Origin: Coriobacteriaceae bacterium
Lineage (GTDB): Bacteria; Actinomycetota; Coriobacteriia; Coriobacteriales; UMGS124
NCBI GenBank assembly: GCA_019421015.1
Contig: JAHZGC010000049.1
Coordinates: 1-6,366 of the forward strand
Length of the DNA: 6,366 nucleotides
Reading direction: 5' to 3'
Below are positions 1-5,530 of this stretch, piece by piece; position 1 is the stretch's first letter, and each line of letters begins with the position of its first letter. The position numbers and the translations under genes are program-made. The notes beneath the pieces are model-generated. The model saw only the letters and a program-made list of their open reading frames with translations. It made no database searches and was not told the origin of the DNA.

Positions 1-1031
1 ATGAGGTTCTCGAACACGGCGATGATGGTGGAGAGCGACGCGAAGCTCATGAACACGAAGAACAGCGCTCCCCAGAGCTGGCCCAGGGGCATCTGGTTAA
101 ACACGTTGGGCAGGGTCACGAACACGAGCGACGGGCCCTGGTCGGGCGCCACCGAGAAGGCGAAGCAGGCGGGGAAGATGATGAGACCGGCGATGATGGC
201 CACCACGGTGTCGAGGCCGCAGATGCGCAGGGCCTCGCCGGTGAGGGCGTGCTTTTTGCCGATGCGGCTGCCAAAGACCTCCATGGCCGAGATGCCCAGC
301 GACAGGGTGAAGAACGCCTGGCCCATGGCGGCGTACACGACCTCGCCAAAGCCGGCGATGCCGCCCTCGAACATGCGGCCGAAGTCGGGCACCAGGTAAA
401 ACTCCAGGCCTTCGGCTGCCCCGGGGAGCGTGACGCTGCGCACCACGAGGAGGGCCATGACGGCGAGCAGGGCCACCATCATGACCTTGGTCACGCGCTC
501 CACGCCCTTTTGCAGGCCAAAGCTGCAGACCACGAAGCCGAGGACCACCACTACGAGCATCCAACCCACCATCTCGCCGGGGTTGGCGAGCATGTTGGTA
601 AAGACGTTGCCCACCGCCGCGGCGTCGAGGCCGTTAAAGGTCCCAGCCGCCATCTTGGCCGTGTAGGCGAGCATCCAGCCGCATACCGTGGTGTAGAACA
701 TCATGAGCAGCATGCAGCCGATGTAGGCCCACCACGAGAACCAGTGCCAACGCCGCGAGGGCTGCAGCTCGTCAAAGGCCAGGGCGGCGCTGCGCTGGCT
801 GGCGCGGCCCACGGCAAACTCCATGACCATGACCGGCAGGCCCAGGATTACCAGGAATATGAGGTAGAGCAGGATAAATGCTGCCCCACCATACTGGCCC
901 ACGATAAAGGGGAAGCGCCACACGTTGCCCAGCCCGATGGCGCAGCCGGCGCTGATGAGGATGAACCCGAGCCGCGAGGCAAAGTGCTCGCGGGGGGCGG
1001 TGGCTGCGGGTGAGGAATCGTTCTGGGCCAT
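1..1031 (-). CDS. Sodium-dependent transporter, NSS/SNF family (partial, C-terminus outside window)
   Basis: Predicted inner-membrane secondary transporter that couples Na+ entry to uptake of an amino acid or a related amine; the substrate cannot be read from the sequence. Translating the minus strand from the ATG at 1031 gives 343 codons without a stop before the window edge. TM1 carries the family signature at residues 29-42, GCAIGLGNVWRFPF, the unwound Na+/substrate-binding helix of LeuT-like proteins. It is followed by YGGAAFILLYLI and the TM2 motif GLPVMVMEFAVGR. Further in are the TM6 block GQAFFTLSLG, the TM7 block beginning GLDTVVAIIAGLIIFP, and TM8 FASLSTIIAVFEN, whose Ser-Thr pair fits the Na2-site position. 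The family usually has 11-12 helices in about 450-500 residues, so the missing part is roughly the last third. The start is supported by GGAG about 7 nt upstream. The gene lies on the same strand as the reductase at 1706-3352 but behind a terminator and its own promoter, so co-transcription is unlikely. Family assignment is firm. Confidence 0.93.
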   Translation of the reverse strand, partial: MAQNDSSPAATAPREHFASRLGFILISAGCAIGLGNVWRFPFIVGQYGGAAFILLYLIFLVILGLPVMVMEFAVGRASQRSAALAFDELQPSRRWHWFSWWAYIGCMLLMMFYTTVCGWMLAYTAKMAAGTFNGLDAAAVGNVFTNMLANPGEMVGWMLVVVVLGFVVCSFGLQKGVERVTKVMMVALLAVMALLVVRSVTLPGAAEGLEFYLVPDFGRMFEGGIAGFGEVVYAAMGQAFFTLSLGISAMEVFGSRIGKKHALTGEALRICGLDTVVAIIAGLIIFPACFAFSVAPDQGPSLVFVTLPNVFNQMPLGQLWGALFFVFMSFASLSTIIAVFENL

Positions 1032-1070
1032 GGCGCGTCTCCGAAACGTTTGAACGAAATTGCGGGCGCG

Positions 1071-1080
1071 GCCATTGTAG
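1071..1080 (-). promoter_or_regulatory. Probable -10 region of the symporter promoter
   Basis: The minus strand reads CTACAATGGC here. The hexamer TACAAT matches the bacterial -10 consensus at five of six positions. Exactly the same ten bases occur upstream of both LuxR-type regulators (3635-3644 and 5474-5483). The predicted transcript would start about 36 nt before the ATG. I see no convincing -35 hexamer at 16-18 nt spacing. Confidence 0.55.
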
Positions 1081-1177
1081 GGGAACGCGGGGCGGAGAAG
1101 GACTGGCGGTGCGGGGAGGTTCGGGGAAGGGATGCGGCGCTCTGGCTCGGGGCCAAGTGGCTGCAAAGATGTGGGCT

Positions 1178-1210
1178 GCGAGACCGCGTTGCCAAACCGC
1201 GAGACCGCGT
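1178..1210. repeat. Short direct repeat, GCGAGACCGCGT twice
   Basis: The 12-mer GCGAGACCGCGT occurs at 1178-1189 and again at 1199-1210, a period of 21 nt. The second copy runs into the left arm of the inverted repeat starting at 1210. The pair seems to be part of the same repetitive element. The period is a multiple of three, so the spurious open frames crossing it carry repeated peptides. Confidence 0.75.
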
Positions 1211-1350
1211 GGTCAAAAATTCCGGTTGGGCAACATTGCATGGGCCGTTTTGCGGTTCGCCAGTTGGGCGGCTCGGCAAAAGCCCTGGAAAGGTTTGGGC
1301 GGAGGGCGTCGGGGGTCTAAACGATGTTGCCCAACCGGATTTTTTGACCA
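1210..1350. repeat. 27-bp inverted repeat with 87-nt spacer, likely a dispersed intergenic element
   Basis: The left arm at 1210-1236 begins TGGTCAAAAA and ends GGGCAACAT. The right arm at 1324-1350 begins ATGTTGCCC and ends TTTTTTGACCA. The arms are reverse complements at 26 of 27 positions, with one mismatch in the A/T run. The spacer 1237-1323 is GC-rich and has no convincing gene. Short frames crossing the arms on opposite strands encode nearly the same peptide, VAQP(D/E)FLT, which the inverted repeat forces and which is not evidence of coding. I recall similar sequence as repeats or annotated hypothetical peptides in Collinsella, but this is unverified memory. It could be a non-autonomous mobile remnant, a transcribed hairpin or a protein-binding element. 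Confidence 0.8.
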
Positions 1351-1621
1351 GCTGATGAGAGCGGAAAGGTGGAGTCAGCGAGTTTCAATGCATATATGTG
1401 CATAGAATTGCAATTTTATCCGATTTCATCACGTGAGGTCCTTTCCTTAGAAGATCTGGTCACCGAGTCCCTGGTGCCGGTGGACAGGATCACGACTTTC
1501 TCGACCGCCGGACGCCTGGGGCTGGTTCTTGAACGAAACCATGATTTTCTCGTCCAAGGGCCACCATGCCCATGCGTCTCAATGACGAGGAGGGTCGGGT
1601 GCGTCTCTTGCTAATCGACAA
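1351..1621. other. Gene-free stretch with an AT-rich island
   Basis: I see no supportable gene here. Positions 1381-1435 are strikingly AT-rich for this GC-rich DNA. They include ATGCA-N6-TGCAT (1388-1403) and the perfect palindrome AATTGCAATT (1406-1415). TAGAAT at 1403-1408 on the plus strand resembles a -10 element without a good -35. On the minus strand, a 31-codon stretch ending at the TAA near 1420 (containing VEKVVILSTGTRDSV) reads somewhat like protein. It has no start or ribosome binding site and no family I recognise. It may be decayed coding sequence or chance. Confidence 0.4.
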
Positions 1622-1660
1622 GGACACCGGCCCTCCGCCCTGCGCGGAAGGCCGGTGTCC
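1622..1660 (-). terminator. Intrinsic terminator of the FAD reductase gene
   Basis: GGACACCGGCC at 1622-1632 pairs perfectly with GGCCGGTGTCC at 1650-1660. The stem continues after one mismatch with TCCGC (1634-1638) against GCGGA (1644-1648), leaving a five-base loop. On the minus strand the hairpin is followed by CCTTGTCGATTAG, a moderate T-rich tail, whereas the plus strand has none. It lies 46 nt past the TAA of the reductase gene, the expected place for its transcript end. Confidence 0.8.
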
Positions 1661-1705
1661 CTGCTAGATGGCGCTATTTACCCGCGACGGCGCTCGCCAG
1701 CCTCC

Positions 1706-3352
1706 TTACTCGCTCAGCGCGGCGTTCTTGCCGGCGAAGTAGCCGTTGCAGGCGGCGTAGGCGTTGCACAGGCCCGGGATCGCGTTCTGGTAGCCGCTGC
1801 CCATGCGCCAGCCCACGCAGTTGCCGGCGGCGTAGAGGCCGGGGATCGGGTCCCAGTTGGCGTTCACGACCTGCATGTCCTTGTTCACCTTGACGCCCGA
1901 GCTCATGCCAAAGATATAGTAGGCCTCCTTGTAGGCCACAAAGGGCGGCTCGGCGATGGTGTGCATGTGGTTCATGCCCTTGCCGTAGTCGTAGTCGCAG
2001 CCCAGCTCGCAGAGCTCGTTGTAGCGCTCCACGGTCTTGACCAGGGCGTCGGCGGGCACGCCGATGGACTCGGCCAGCTCCTCGATGGTGTCGGCCTCGT
2101 GGCGCTCGGATCCGGCGGCCATGGCCTCCATCATCTCGTGGTTGGCGCCGGGCATGGGGAGCAGCGCCGGGAAGTCGAAGCCCGAGGAGTCCATGATCTG
2201 CCAGGCGTAGTTCACGCCGTCGGGCAGCTCGAAGATGTGGAAGCTCGTGGAGAGGCTCGAGATGGTCTCGTTAAAGAATCGCTCGCCCTTGTTGTTCACG
2301 GCCAGCGGCGCGGCGATCCAGTAGCCGTCGTTGCTCCAGGCCTGGTAGGAGGGGTCGATCTCTTCAAAGATGGCTCCGGCCCACATCATCATGCGGTGCC
2401 CCAGGCCGTCGTCCATCTTCTCGTCGATGTCCACGGGCGCGGTCTCGGTCATCTTGGCGTTGTAGCCGCTGTAGCGCTTGATGAAGCGGGCGAGCGACGG
2501 GTAGCACAGGGCGTCGACCATCTCGTGGTTGGCGGCGTAGGAGCCGGCGCACATGATGACGCCCTTGCTGGTCTTGTAGTACACGTAGTCTCCGTCGGGG
2601 TTGGTGCAGATGGCGCCCAGCACGCGGCCGTCCTCGTCCTGCACCAGCTTGCGGGCGGTGGTGTGGAACACGACCTCGCCGCCGTGGTCGCGGATCCAGT
2701 CGTGGAAGATGTAGTCGAACTTCTCGAGGGAGTCGTGGCCGGTGTCGTCGAAGTCCACGTGGAAGTCGTGGATGTACTGGTCGAGCTCCTCCTCGTCGAG
2801 CGGCACGCCGATCGAGATGGTGCCGGGCATTCCGGCGGGCTGCAGCACGTTGGCCTCGATCTCGTCGAGGATCTCGCCGCTGTGGTAGGCCCACTGCGCC
2901 ACCAGGGCCGGGTCGACGCGCAGGTTGCCCTCGTTGATGACCAGGTTCATGACCTTCTGCACGTTGTGCTCGCGCTGGCCGCCGGCCTTCTGGTACTCGG
3001 AGTTGAAGAAGCCGATGCCCGAGCCCGAGATGTGCGGGGCGCAGTTGCGCTCGATCATGACGACCTTGGCGCCGTTGTTCAGGGCCGAGTAGGCGCTGAG
3101 GCAGCCGGCCAGAGCGCTGCCGACCACCAGGACGTCGGTCTCGACGGTCTCGACGCAGTCCTCGGGCGTGATGGCGGGGGCTTCGCCCACCCAGCTCGGG
3201 ATCTCGCGCTCCTCGGCTTCGAACTGGCTGGCGTCGATGCTCACGTTGCTCCAGGAGGGCGCGGCCTCCTCGGCCAGGGCGGTTCCGGCGAGGGCCCCTG
3301 CGGCGACGGCGGCGCCTGCCCCGCGGACGAACGACCTGCGATCCATGCTCAT
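1706..3352 (-). CDS. Tat-exported FAD-dependent reductase/dehydrogenase, fumarate reductase flavoprotein-like
   Basis: Predicted flavoenzyme of 548 residues that works outside the cytoplasmic membrane, where it would reduce or oxidise a small organic substrate; the substrate is unknown. A twin-arginine signal (RRSFVRG, residues 5-11) precedes an Ala-rich stretch and a likely cleavage site, ALA|EE, after residue 27. The FAD-binding region starts at TDVLVVGSALAG (72-83) with an acidic ERN at 101-103 for the ribose. VNNKGERFFNE (352-362) and the C-terminal FAD segment IPGLYAAGN (503-511) are family hallmarks. By hand alignment it lacks the histidine of the HTMGG-type motif (here FGMSSG) and the TRDK-type arginine after NE (here NETISSLS), both needed by fumarate reductases such as Shewanella Fcc3. 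It is therefore probably not a fumarate reductase. The C-terminus GNCVGWRMGSGYQNAIPG loosely recalls 3-ketosteroid dehydrogenases. No heme-binding CXXCH or FMN-attachment domain is present, so an unseen redox partner is needed. AGGAG six bases before the ATG at 3352 supports this start; an in-frame ATG at 3346 is the alternative. Confidence 0.93.
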   Translation of the reverse strand: MSMDRRSFVRGAGAAVAAGALAGTALAEEAAPSWSNVSIDASQFEAEEREIPSWVGEAPAITPEDCVETVETDVLVVGSALAGCLSAYSALNNGAKVVMIERNCAPHISGSGIGFFNSEYQKAGGQREHNVQKVMNLVINEGNLRVDPALVAQWAYHSGEILDEIEANVLQPAGMPGTISIGVPLDEEELDQYIHDFHVDFDDTGHDSLEKFDYIFHDWIRDHGGEVVFHTTARKLVQDEDGRVLGAICTNPDGDYVYYKTSKGVIMCAGSYAANHEMVDALCYPSLARFIKRYSGYNAKMTETAPVDIDEKMDDGLGHRMMMWAGAIFEEIDPSYQAWSNDGYWIAAPLAVNNKGERFFNETISSLSTSFHIFELPDGVNYAWQIMDSSGFDFPALLPMPGANHEMMEAMAAGSERHEADTIEELAESIGVPADALVKTVERYNELCELGCDYDYGKGMNHMHTIAEPPFVAYKEAYYIFGMSSGVKVNKDMQVVNANWDPIPGLYAAGNCVGWRMGSGYQNAIPGLCNAYAACNGYFAGKNAALSE

Positions 3353-3470
3353 GGTGTGCTCCTATCATCGGTCTGGTTGCGGCCGCCGATGCGCGACCTG
3401 CCCTTAAGGTAGGCGGCCGGCCTTAGGGTGCGCTAGGCCTCGCCAGGGGGTCACGTTATTTCGGGGCACC
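3353..3470 (-). promoter_or_regulatory. Leader and probable promoter region of the FAD reductase gene
   Basis: This stretch must hold the promoter for the minus-strand reductase. Apart from the AGGAG ribosome binding site just upstream of 3352, the only -10-like hexamer I find is TACCTT on the minus strand (3406-3411), which matches weakly and has no good -35. If used, the palindrome at 3471-3489 would be centred about 80 nt upstream of the transcription start, a position compatible with an activator. The exact promoter is not established. Confidence 0.35.
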
Positions 3471-3489
3471 TACCCCTTGCAAGGGGGTA
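3471..3489. promoter_or_regulatory. Candidate operator, TACCCC-N7-GGGGTA (copy 1)
   Basis: The sequence TACCCCTTGCAAGGGGGTA has six-base inverted arms and contains the perfect 14-bp palindrome CCCCTTGCAAGGGG. It is followed directly by GCGCAAA (3490-3496). A further half site, TACCCCTT, lies at 3501-3508, 30 bp from the first, about three helical turns. The same arrangement recurs upstream of the second regulator (5361-5379). It sits between the divergent reductase and regulator genes, so it could control both. Binding by the LuxR-type regulators encoded here is inferred, not shown. Confidence 0.65.
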
Positions 3490-3612
3490 GCGCAAATGAT
3501 TACCCCTTCATCTGGGACGATGCCCCACGGGTGTCGTTGGTCCGCCGGTGGGCGGCGGCTCGGTCGCTTTGTGCTGAGAGCTGAGCACCCTGCCGTTTTT
3601 ACCGGCTTCCTT

Positions 3613-3641
3613 TTCCACCGGCACCTGTTCTCCGCTACAAT
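3613..3641 (+). promoter_or_regulatory. Probable promoter of the first LuxR-type regulator
   Basis: The -10 hexamer TACAAT lies at 3636-3641 inside CTACAATGGC. A weak -35, TTCCAC, lies at 3613-3618 with a 17-nt spacer. The predicted start near 3648 gives a leader of roughly 58 nt before the ATG at 3706. Very similar sequence precedes the second regulator. Confidence 0.6.
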
Positions 3642-3705
3642 GGCGAGGTTTGTTACCGTGTACTCGCCGTCCCCTGCCCGTGTCCGCCTGTGAGGAGGCC
3701 GCCCC

Positions 3706-5169
3706 ATGGCGCAGGCCCCAAGCGCCCCATCCGTGCATGCACCCCTGCGCGTCGCTGCGTCGATGCTGGGCGGCCGTCGGCTGGTCTATTGGGTGGGCAA
3801 CGGCATCTGGCTCACGTTTGCGATGTCGGTCGCCTCGGTATACCCGTTTGCCACGGGCGCGGGGTATGCCACGGAGGTCGGCCTGCTGCATCGGGTGTGC
3901 TTTGCGCTGTCCTTTTTTGTCCTGGCGTTTTTGGTGCGCCGGCGTCGCCTGACCGGGTCCTACGCGCTGTCGACGGTCACGGCGGTCTGCTCGGGGGCGG
4001 CGCTGGTCGCCGCGTTGCCGACGCTGGTCGCCGACGTCCGGTGGCCCCTGTACCTGGCCGCCGCCTTCTTGGGCTTTGGGAACGCCTGCGGTTTTTGCCA
4101 GTGGCTGCGCATCTTGGCACCCCACGGCCTGAGGGCCGCCGAGTACCTGCTCATCGGCGGTTCCGTGGTGCACATCCTCATGATGTTCGCCCTGGTCTCC
4201 TGGGTGCCCGAGGCGCTGCGGCCCTGGTGCGTCTTTGGCCTCTGCGCGCCGGTGGGGATCGCCCTTTTGCCGGTGAACGTGCGCCTGAACAGCGCCCCGG
4301 CCGCCCAGAGGGCGCGCTGCGAGGAGGTGGATCCCGCCCGTTGCTCCCATGCCCTGGGCAGCCTGCGCCTGCCCATCGTGTGCGCCGTGGCCCTGACGCT
4401 CATCACGCCCATCGCGAGCTCGGTATTCGGGGCCGGCGGCGGCCTCATGGGCTCGGCGGTCTCGACGGCGGCGCAGCTGGTCTCGCTGGCGCTTCTGGCG
4501 GCGGTGTGGTTTGGTTTTGACCGCGACCTCACGCTGCCCCAGCTCTACTGCGTGTCGCTGCCCCTGTTTGCCAGCGCCATCCTGGGCGTGTCGTTTGCAG
4601 GCGCCGCATGGGGCTGGGTGGTCTTGGCCATAGGCGAGAGCTGCTTCTTCTTTGTCTCGGTGCTCATGGTGACCTCGTGCCTGACCGCTGCCGAGCGCTA
4701 CCGGGTGTCGGCCCTGGCGGTCTACGGGGTCTTTGCGGGCTGCATGTACCTGACCGACGCCGCGCGGCTGGCTATCGAGAACCTCGTGGCGCGCGGGACC
4801 CTCGACATCGAGCCCTATGTGGCGACCTTGCTGCTGCTCTACGTGCTCATGATTCCGGCCTTTTGCATCGTGGCCCCTCTGGTCCGCCGCGCTTTGGGCG
4901 AGAAGCCCGCGCGCGAGGGGGCGTCGGCGACCGGCACGGCTGCCGGCGACGACGTTTGCGCGCGCATCGCGGGGGAGCGCGGCCTGTCGCCCCGTCAGCT
5001 CGAGGTCATGCGCTACCTGGTGGCCGGCCGCGACGTGGGGCGCATCGCCGACGCGCTGGGCCTCGCGCCCAACACGGTGCGCTCCTACCGCAAGTCGCTC
5101 TATGCGGCGCTGGGGGTCCATAGCCGCCAGGAGCTGCTCGACCTGGTAGAGGCGGAGCGGGTTCGCTGA
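3706..5169 (+). CDS. Membrane-bound LuxR-type transcriptional regulator (12-helix sensor plus HTH)
   Basis: Predicted one-component membrane regulator of 487 residues. The N-terminal part (about residues 27-390) contains roughly 12 hydrophobic segments and probably senses a ligand in or across the membrane. The C-terminal part (about 426-487) is a LuxR/GerE-type helix-turn-helix: GLSPRQLEVMRYLVAGRD, then IADALGLAPNTVRSYRKSLY and LGVHSRQELLDLV, matching the family pattern closely, including the recognition-helix TVR. A charged and Gly/Ala-rich linker joins the two. No response-regulator receiver domain is present, so phosphorylation control is unlikely. Notable membrane motifs are VGNGIWLTFAMSVA and CGFCQWLRIL, both conserved in the paralog downstream. 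AGGAGG seven bases before the ATG fixes the start. The gene diverges from the FAD reductase gene across a 353-nt region with a palindrome, which suggests that it controls that gene, itself, or both. Such regulators are common beside reductase genes in Coriobacteriia (known from memory). The ligand is unknown. Confidence 0.9.
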   Translation: MAQAPSAPSVHAPLRVAASMLGGRRLVYWVGNGIWLTFAMSVASVYPFATGAGYATEVGLLHRVCFALSFFVLAFLVRRRRLTGSYALSTVTAVCSGAALVAALPTLVADVRWPLYLAAAFLGFGNACGFCQWLRILAPHGLRAAEYLLIGGSVVHILMMFALVSWVPEALRPWCVFGLCAPVGIALLPVNVRLNSAPAAQRARCEEVDPARCSHALGSLRLPIVCAVALTLITPIASSVFGAGGGLMGSAVSTAAQLVSLALLAAVWFGFDRDLTLPQLYCVSLPLFASAILGVSFAGAAWGWVVLAIGESCFFFVSVLMVTSCLTAAERYRVSALAVYGVFAGCMYLTDAARLAIENLVARGTLDIEPYVATLLLLYVLMIPAFCIVAPLVRRALGEKPAREGASATGTAAGDDVCARIAGERGLSPRQLEVMRYLVAGRDVGRIADALGLAPNTVRSYRKSLYAALGVHSRQELLDLVEAERVR

Positions 5170-5200
5170 TTGCGGGGCCGAGACTGATTGCGGGGCCGAG
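5166..5200. repeat. Tandem repeat across the stop codon of the first regulator gene
   Basis: CTGATTGCGGGGCCGAG occurs at 5166-5182 and 5184-5200, separated by one base, a period of 18 nt. The first copy includes the TGA stop codon. It looks like a small slippage duplication. The second copy repeats the TGA in the same frame, 18 nt downstream, so the duplication would also provide a backup stop. Confidence 0.8.
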
Positions 5201-5235
5201 CGGCGGCTCTCGTTGCAGACAGGTCTAGCGACAAA

Positions 5236-5284
5236 AGATGGCGGTCGCCGGGGGGAGTCACAACGTGACAGGCGACCGCCATCT
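5236..5284. terminator. Long nested hairpin, probable terminator after the first regulator
   Basis: AGATGGCGGTCGCC (5236-5249) pairs perfectly over 14 bp with GGCGACCGCCATCT (5271-5284). Inside the loop, GTCAC (5257-5261) pairs with GTGAC (5265-5269). It lies about 66 nt after the TGA of the regulator gene, the expected position for its terminator. However, the plus strand has no T run after it. The T run (CTTTTGTCG) follows on the minus strand, so it may act in both directions or mainly against antisense transcription. Confidence 0.6.
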
Positions 5285-5360
5285 GTGAACGGTATCGGGA
5301 TTGCCGGGGCGACGGTAGGTCCTTTTTAGGGGTGCCGCGCCTCCGCGCCGGTTGGACGGT

Positions 5361-5379
5361 TACCCCCTGCCAAGGGGTA
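5361..5379. promoter_or_regulatory. Candidate operator, TACCCC-N7-GGGGTA (copy 2)
   Basis: TACCCCCTGCCAAGGGGTA repeats the arms and spacing of the palindrome at 3471-3489 with a different centre, and again runs into GCGCAAA (5380-5386). The arms are conserved while the spacer has diverged, which favours a protein-binding site over a simple residue of duplication. It ends about 95 nt before the -10 hexamer of the second regulator. Confidence 0.65.
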
Positions 5380-5474
5380 GCGCAAAAGACTGGCCTTTTG
5401 AGCTGGGGCAAAGCCGTTGGCACGTAGAAATTCCCAGCGGGGCATTCACGGTTATTCCACCGCCTATCCTTCGC

Positions 5475-5480
5475 TACAAT
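5475..5480 (+). promoter_or_regulatory. Probable -10 of the second LuxR-type regulator
   Basis: TACAAT lies inside CTACAATGGC (5474-5483), identical to the element of the first regulator and of the symporter. The TTCCAC that serves as a possible -35 in the first copy is also present (5455-5460) but only 14 nt away. The usual 17-nt spacing would instead use TTATTC at 5452-5457. The leader before the ATG would be about 44 nt. Confidence 0.55.
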
Positions 5481-5530
5481 GGCGTGCGTCCATGCCGTTG
5501 CCTGCCCGCCGTCCCAAAGGAGACCTCCCC

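Noticed and set aside
1170..1350. CRISPR array or complete insertion sequence
   Set aside because: There are only two direct copies of a 12-mer with a 9-nt gap, and no transposase frame, so neither fits.
848..1355. Small frames on both strands around the inverted repeat (101, 131 and 143 codons)
   Set aside because: They cross repeats, overlap the symporter start, lack good ribosome sites, and share the peptide VAQP(D/E)FLT on opposite strands only because of the inverted repeat.
1369..1614. 81-codon plus-strand frame ahead of the terminator hairpin
   Set aside because: It begins in the AT-rich island, has no convincing ribosome binding site before its GTG, and matches no family I recognise.
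1655..3412. 585-codon open frame on the plus strand opposite the FAD reductase
   Set aside because: It is the antisense shadow of the reductase: very rich in Val, His, Gly and Ala with no domain, as expected from GC-rich codon bias read backwards. The minus-strand frame has a Tat signal and FAD motifs.
3540..3560. Small CCGCC-GGTG-GGCGG hairpin in the regulator leader region
   Set aside because: Short arms made only of G and C are expected by chance in this composition, and it is not conserved upstream of the second regulator.
3456..3707. 83-codon minus-strand frame in the divergent region
   Set aside because: It overlaps the operator and the promoter and start of the regulator. Its peptide similarity to a frame at 5100-5423 (CATPxQGV) comes only from the duplicated operator sequence.
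3508..5121. 537-codon open frame on the minus strand opposite the first LuxR-type regulator
   Set aside because: Composition is dominated by Arg, Gln, Gly and His with no recognisable fold, and it lies almost wholly opposite a gene with clear membrane helices and an HTH domain.
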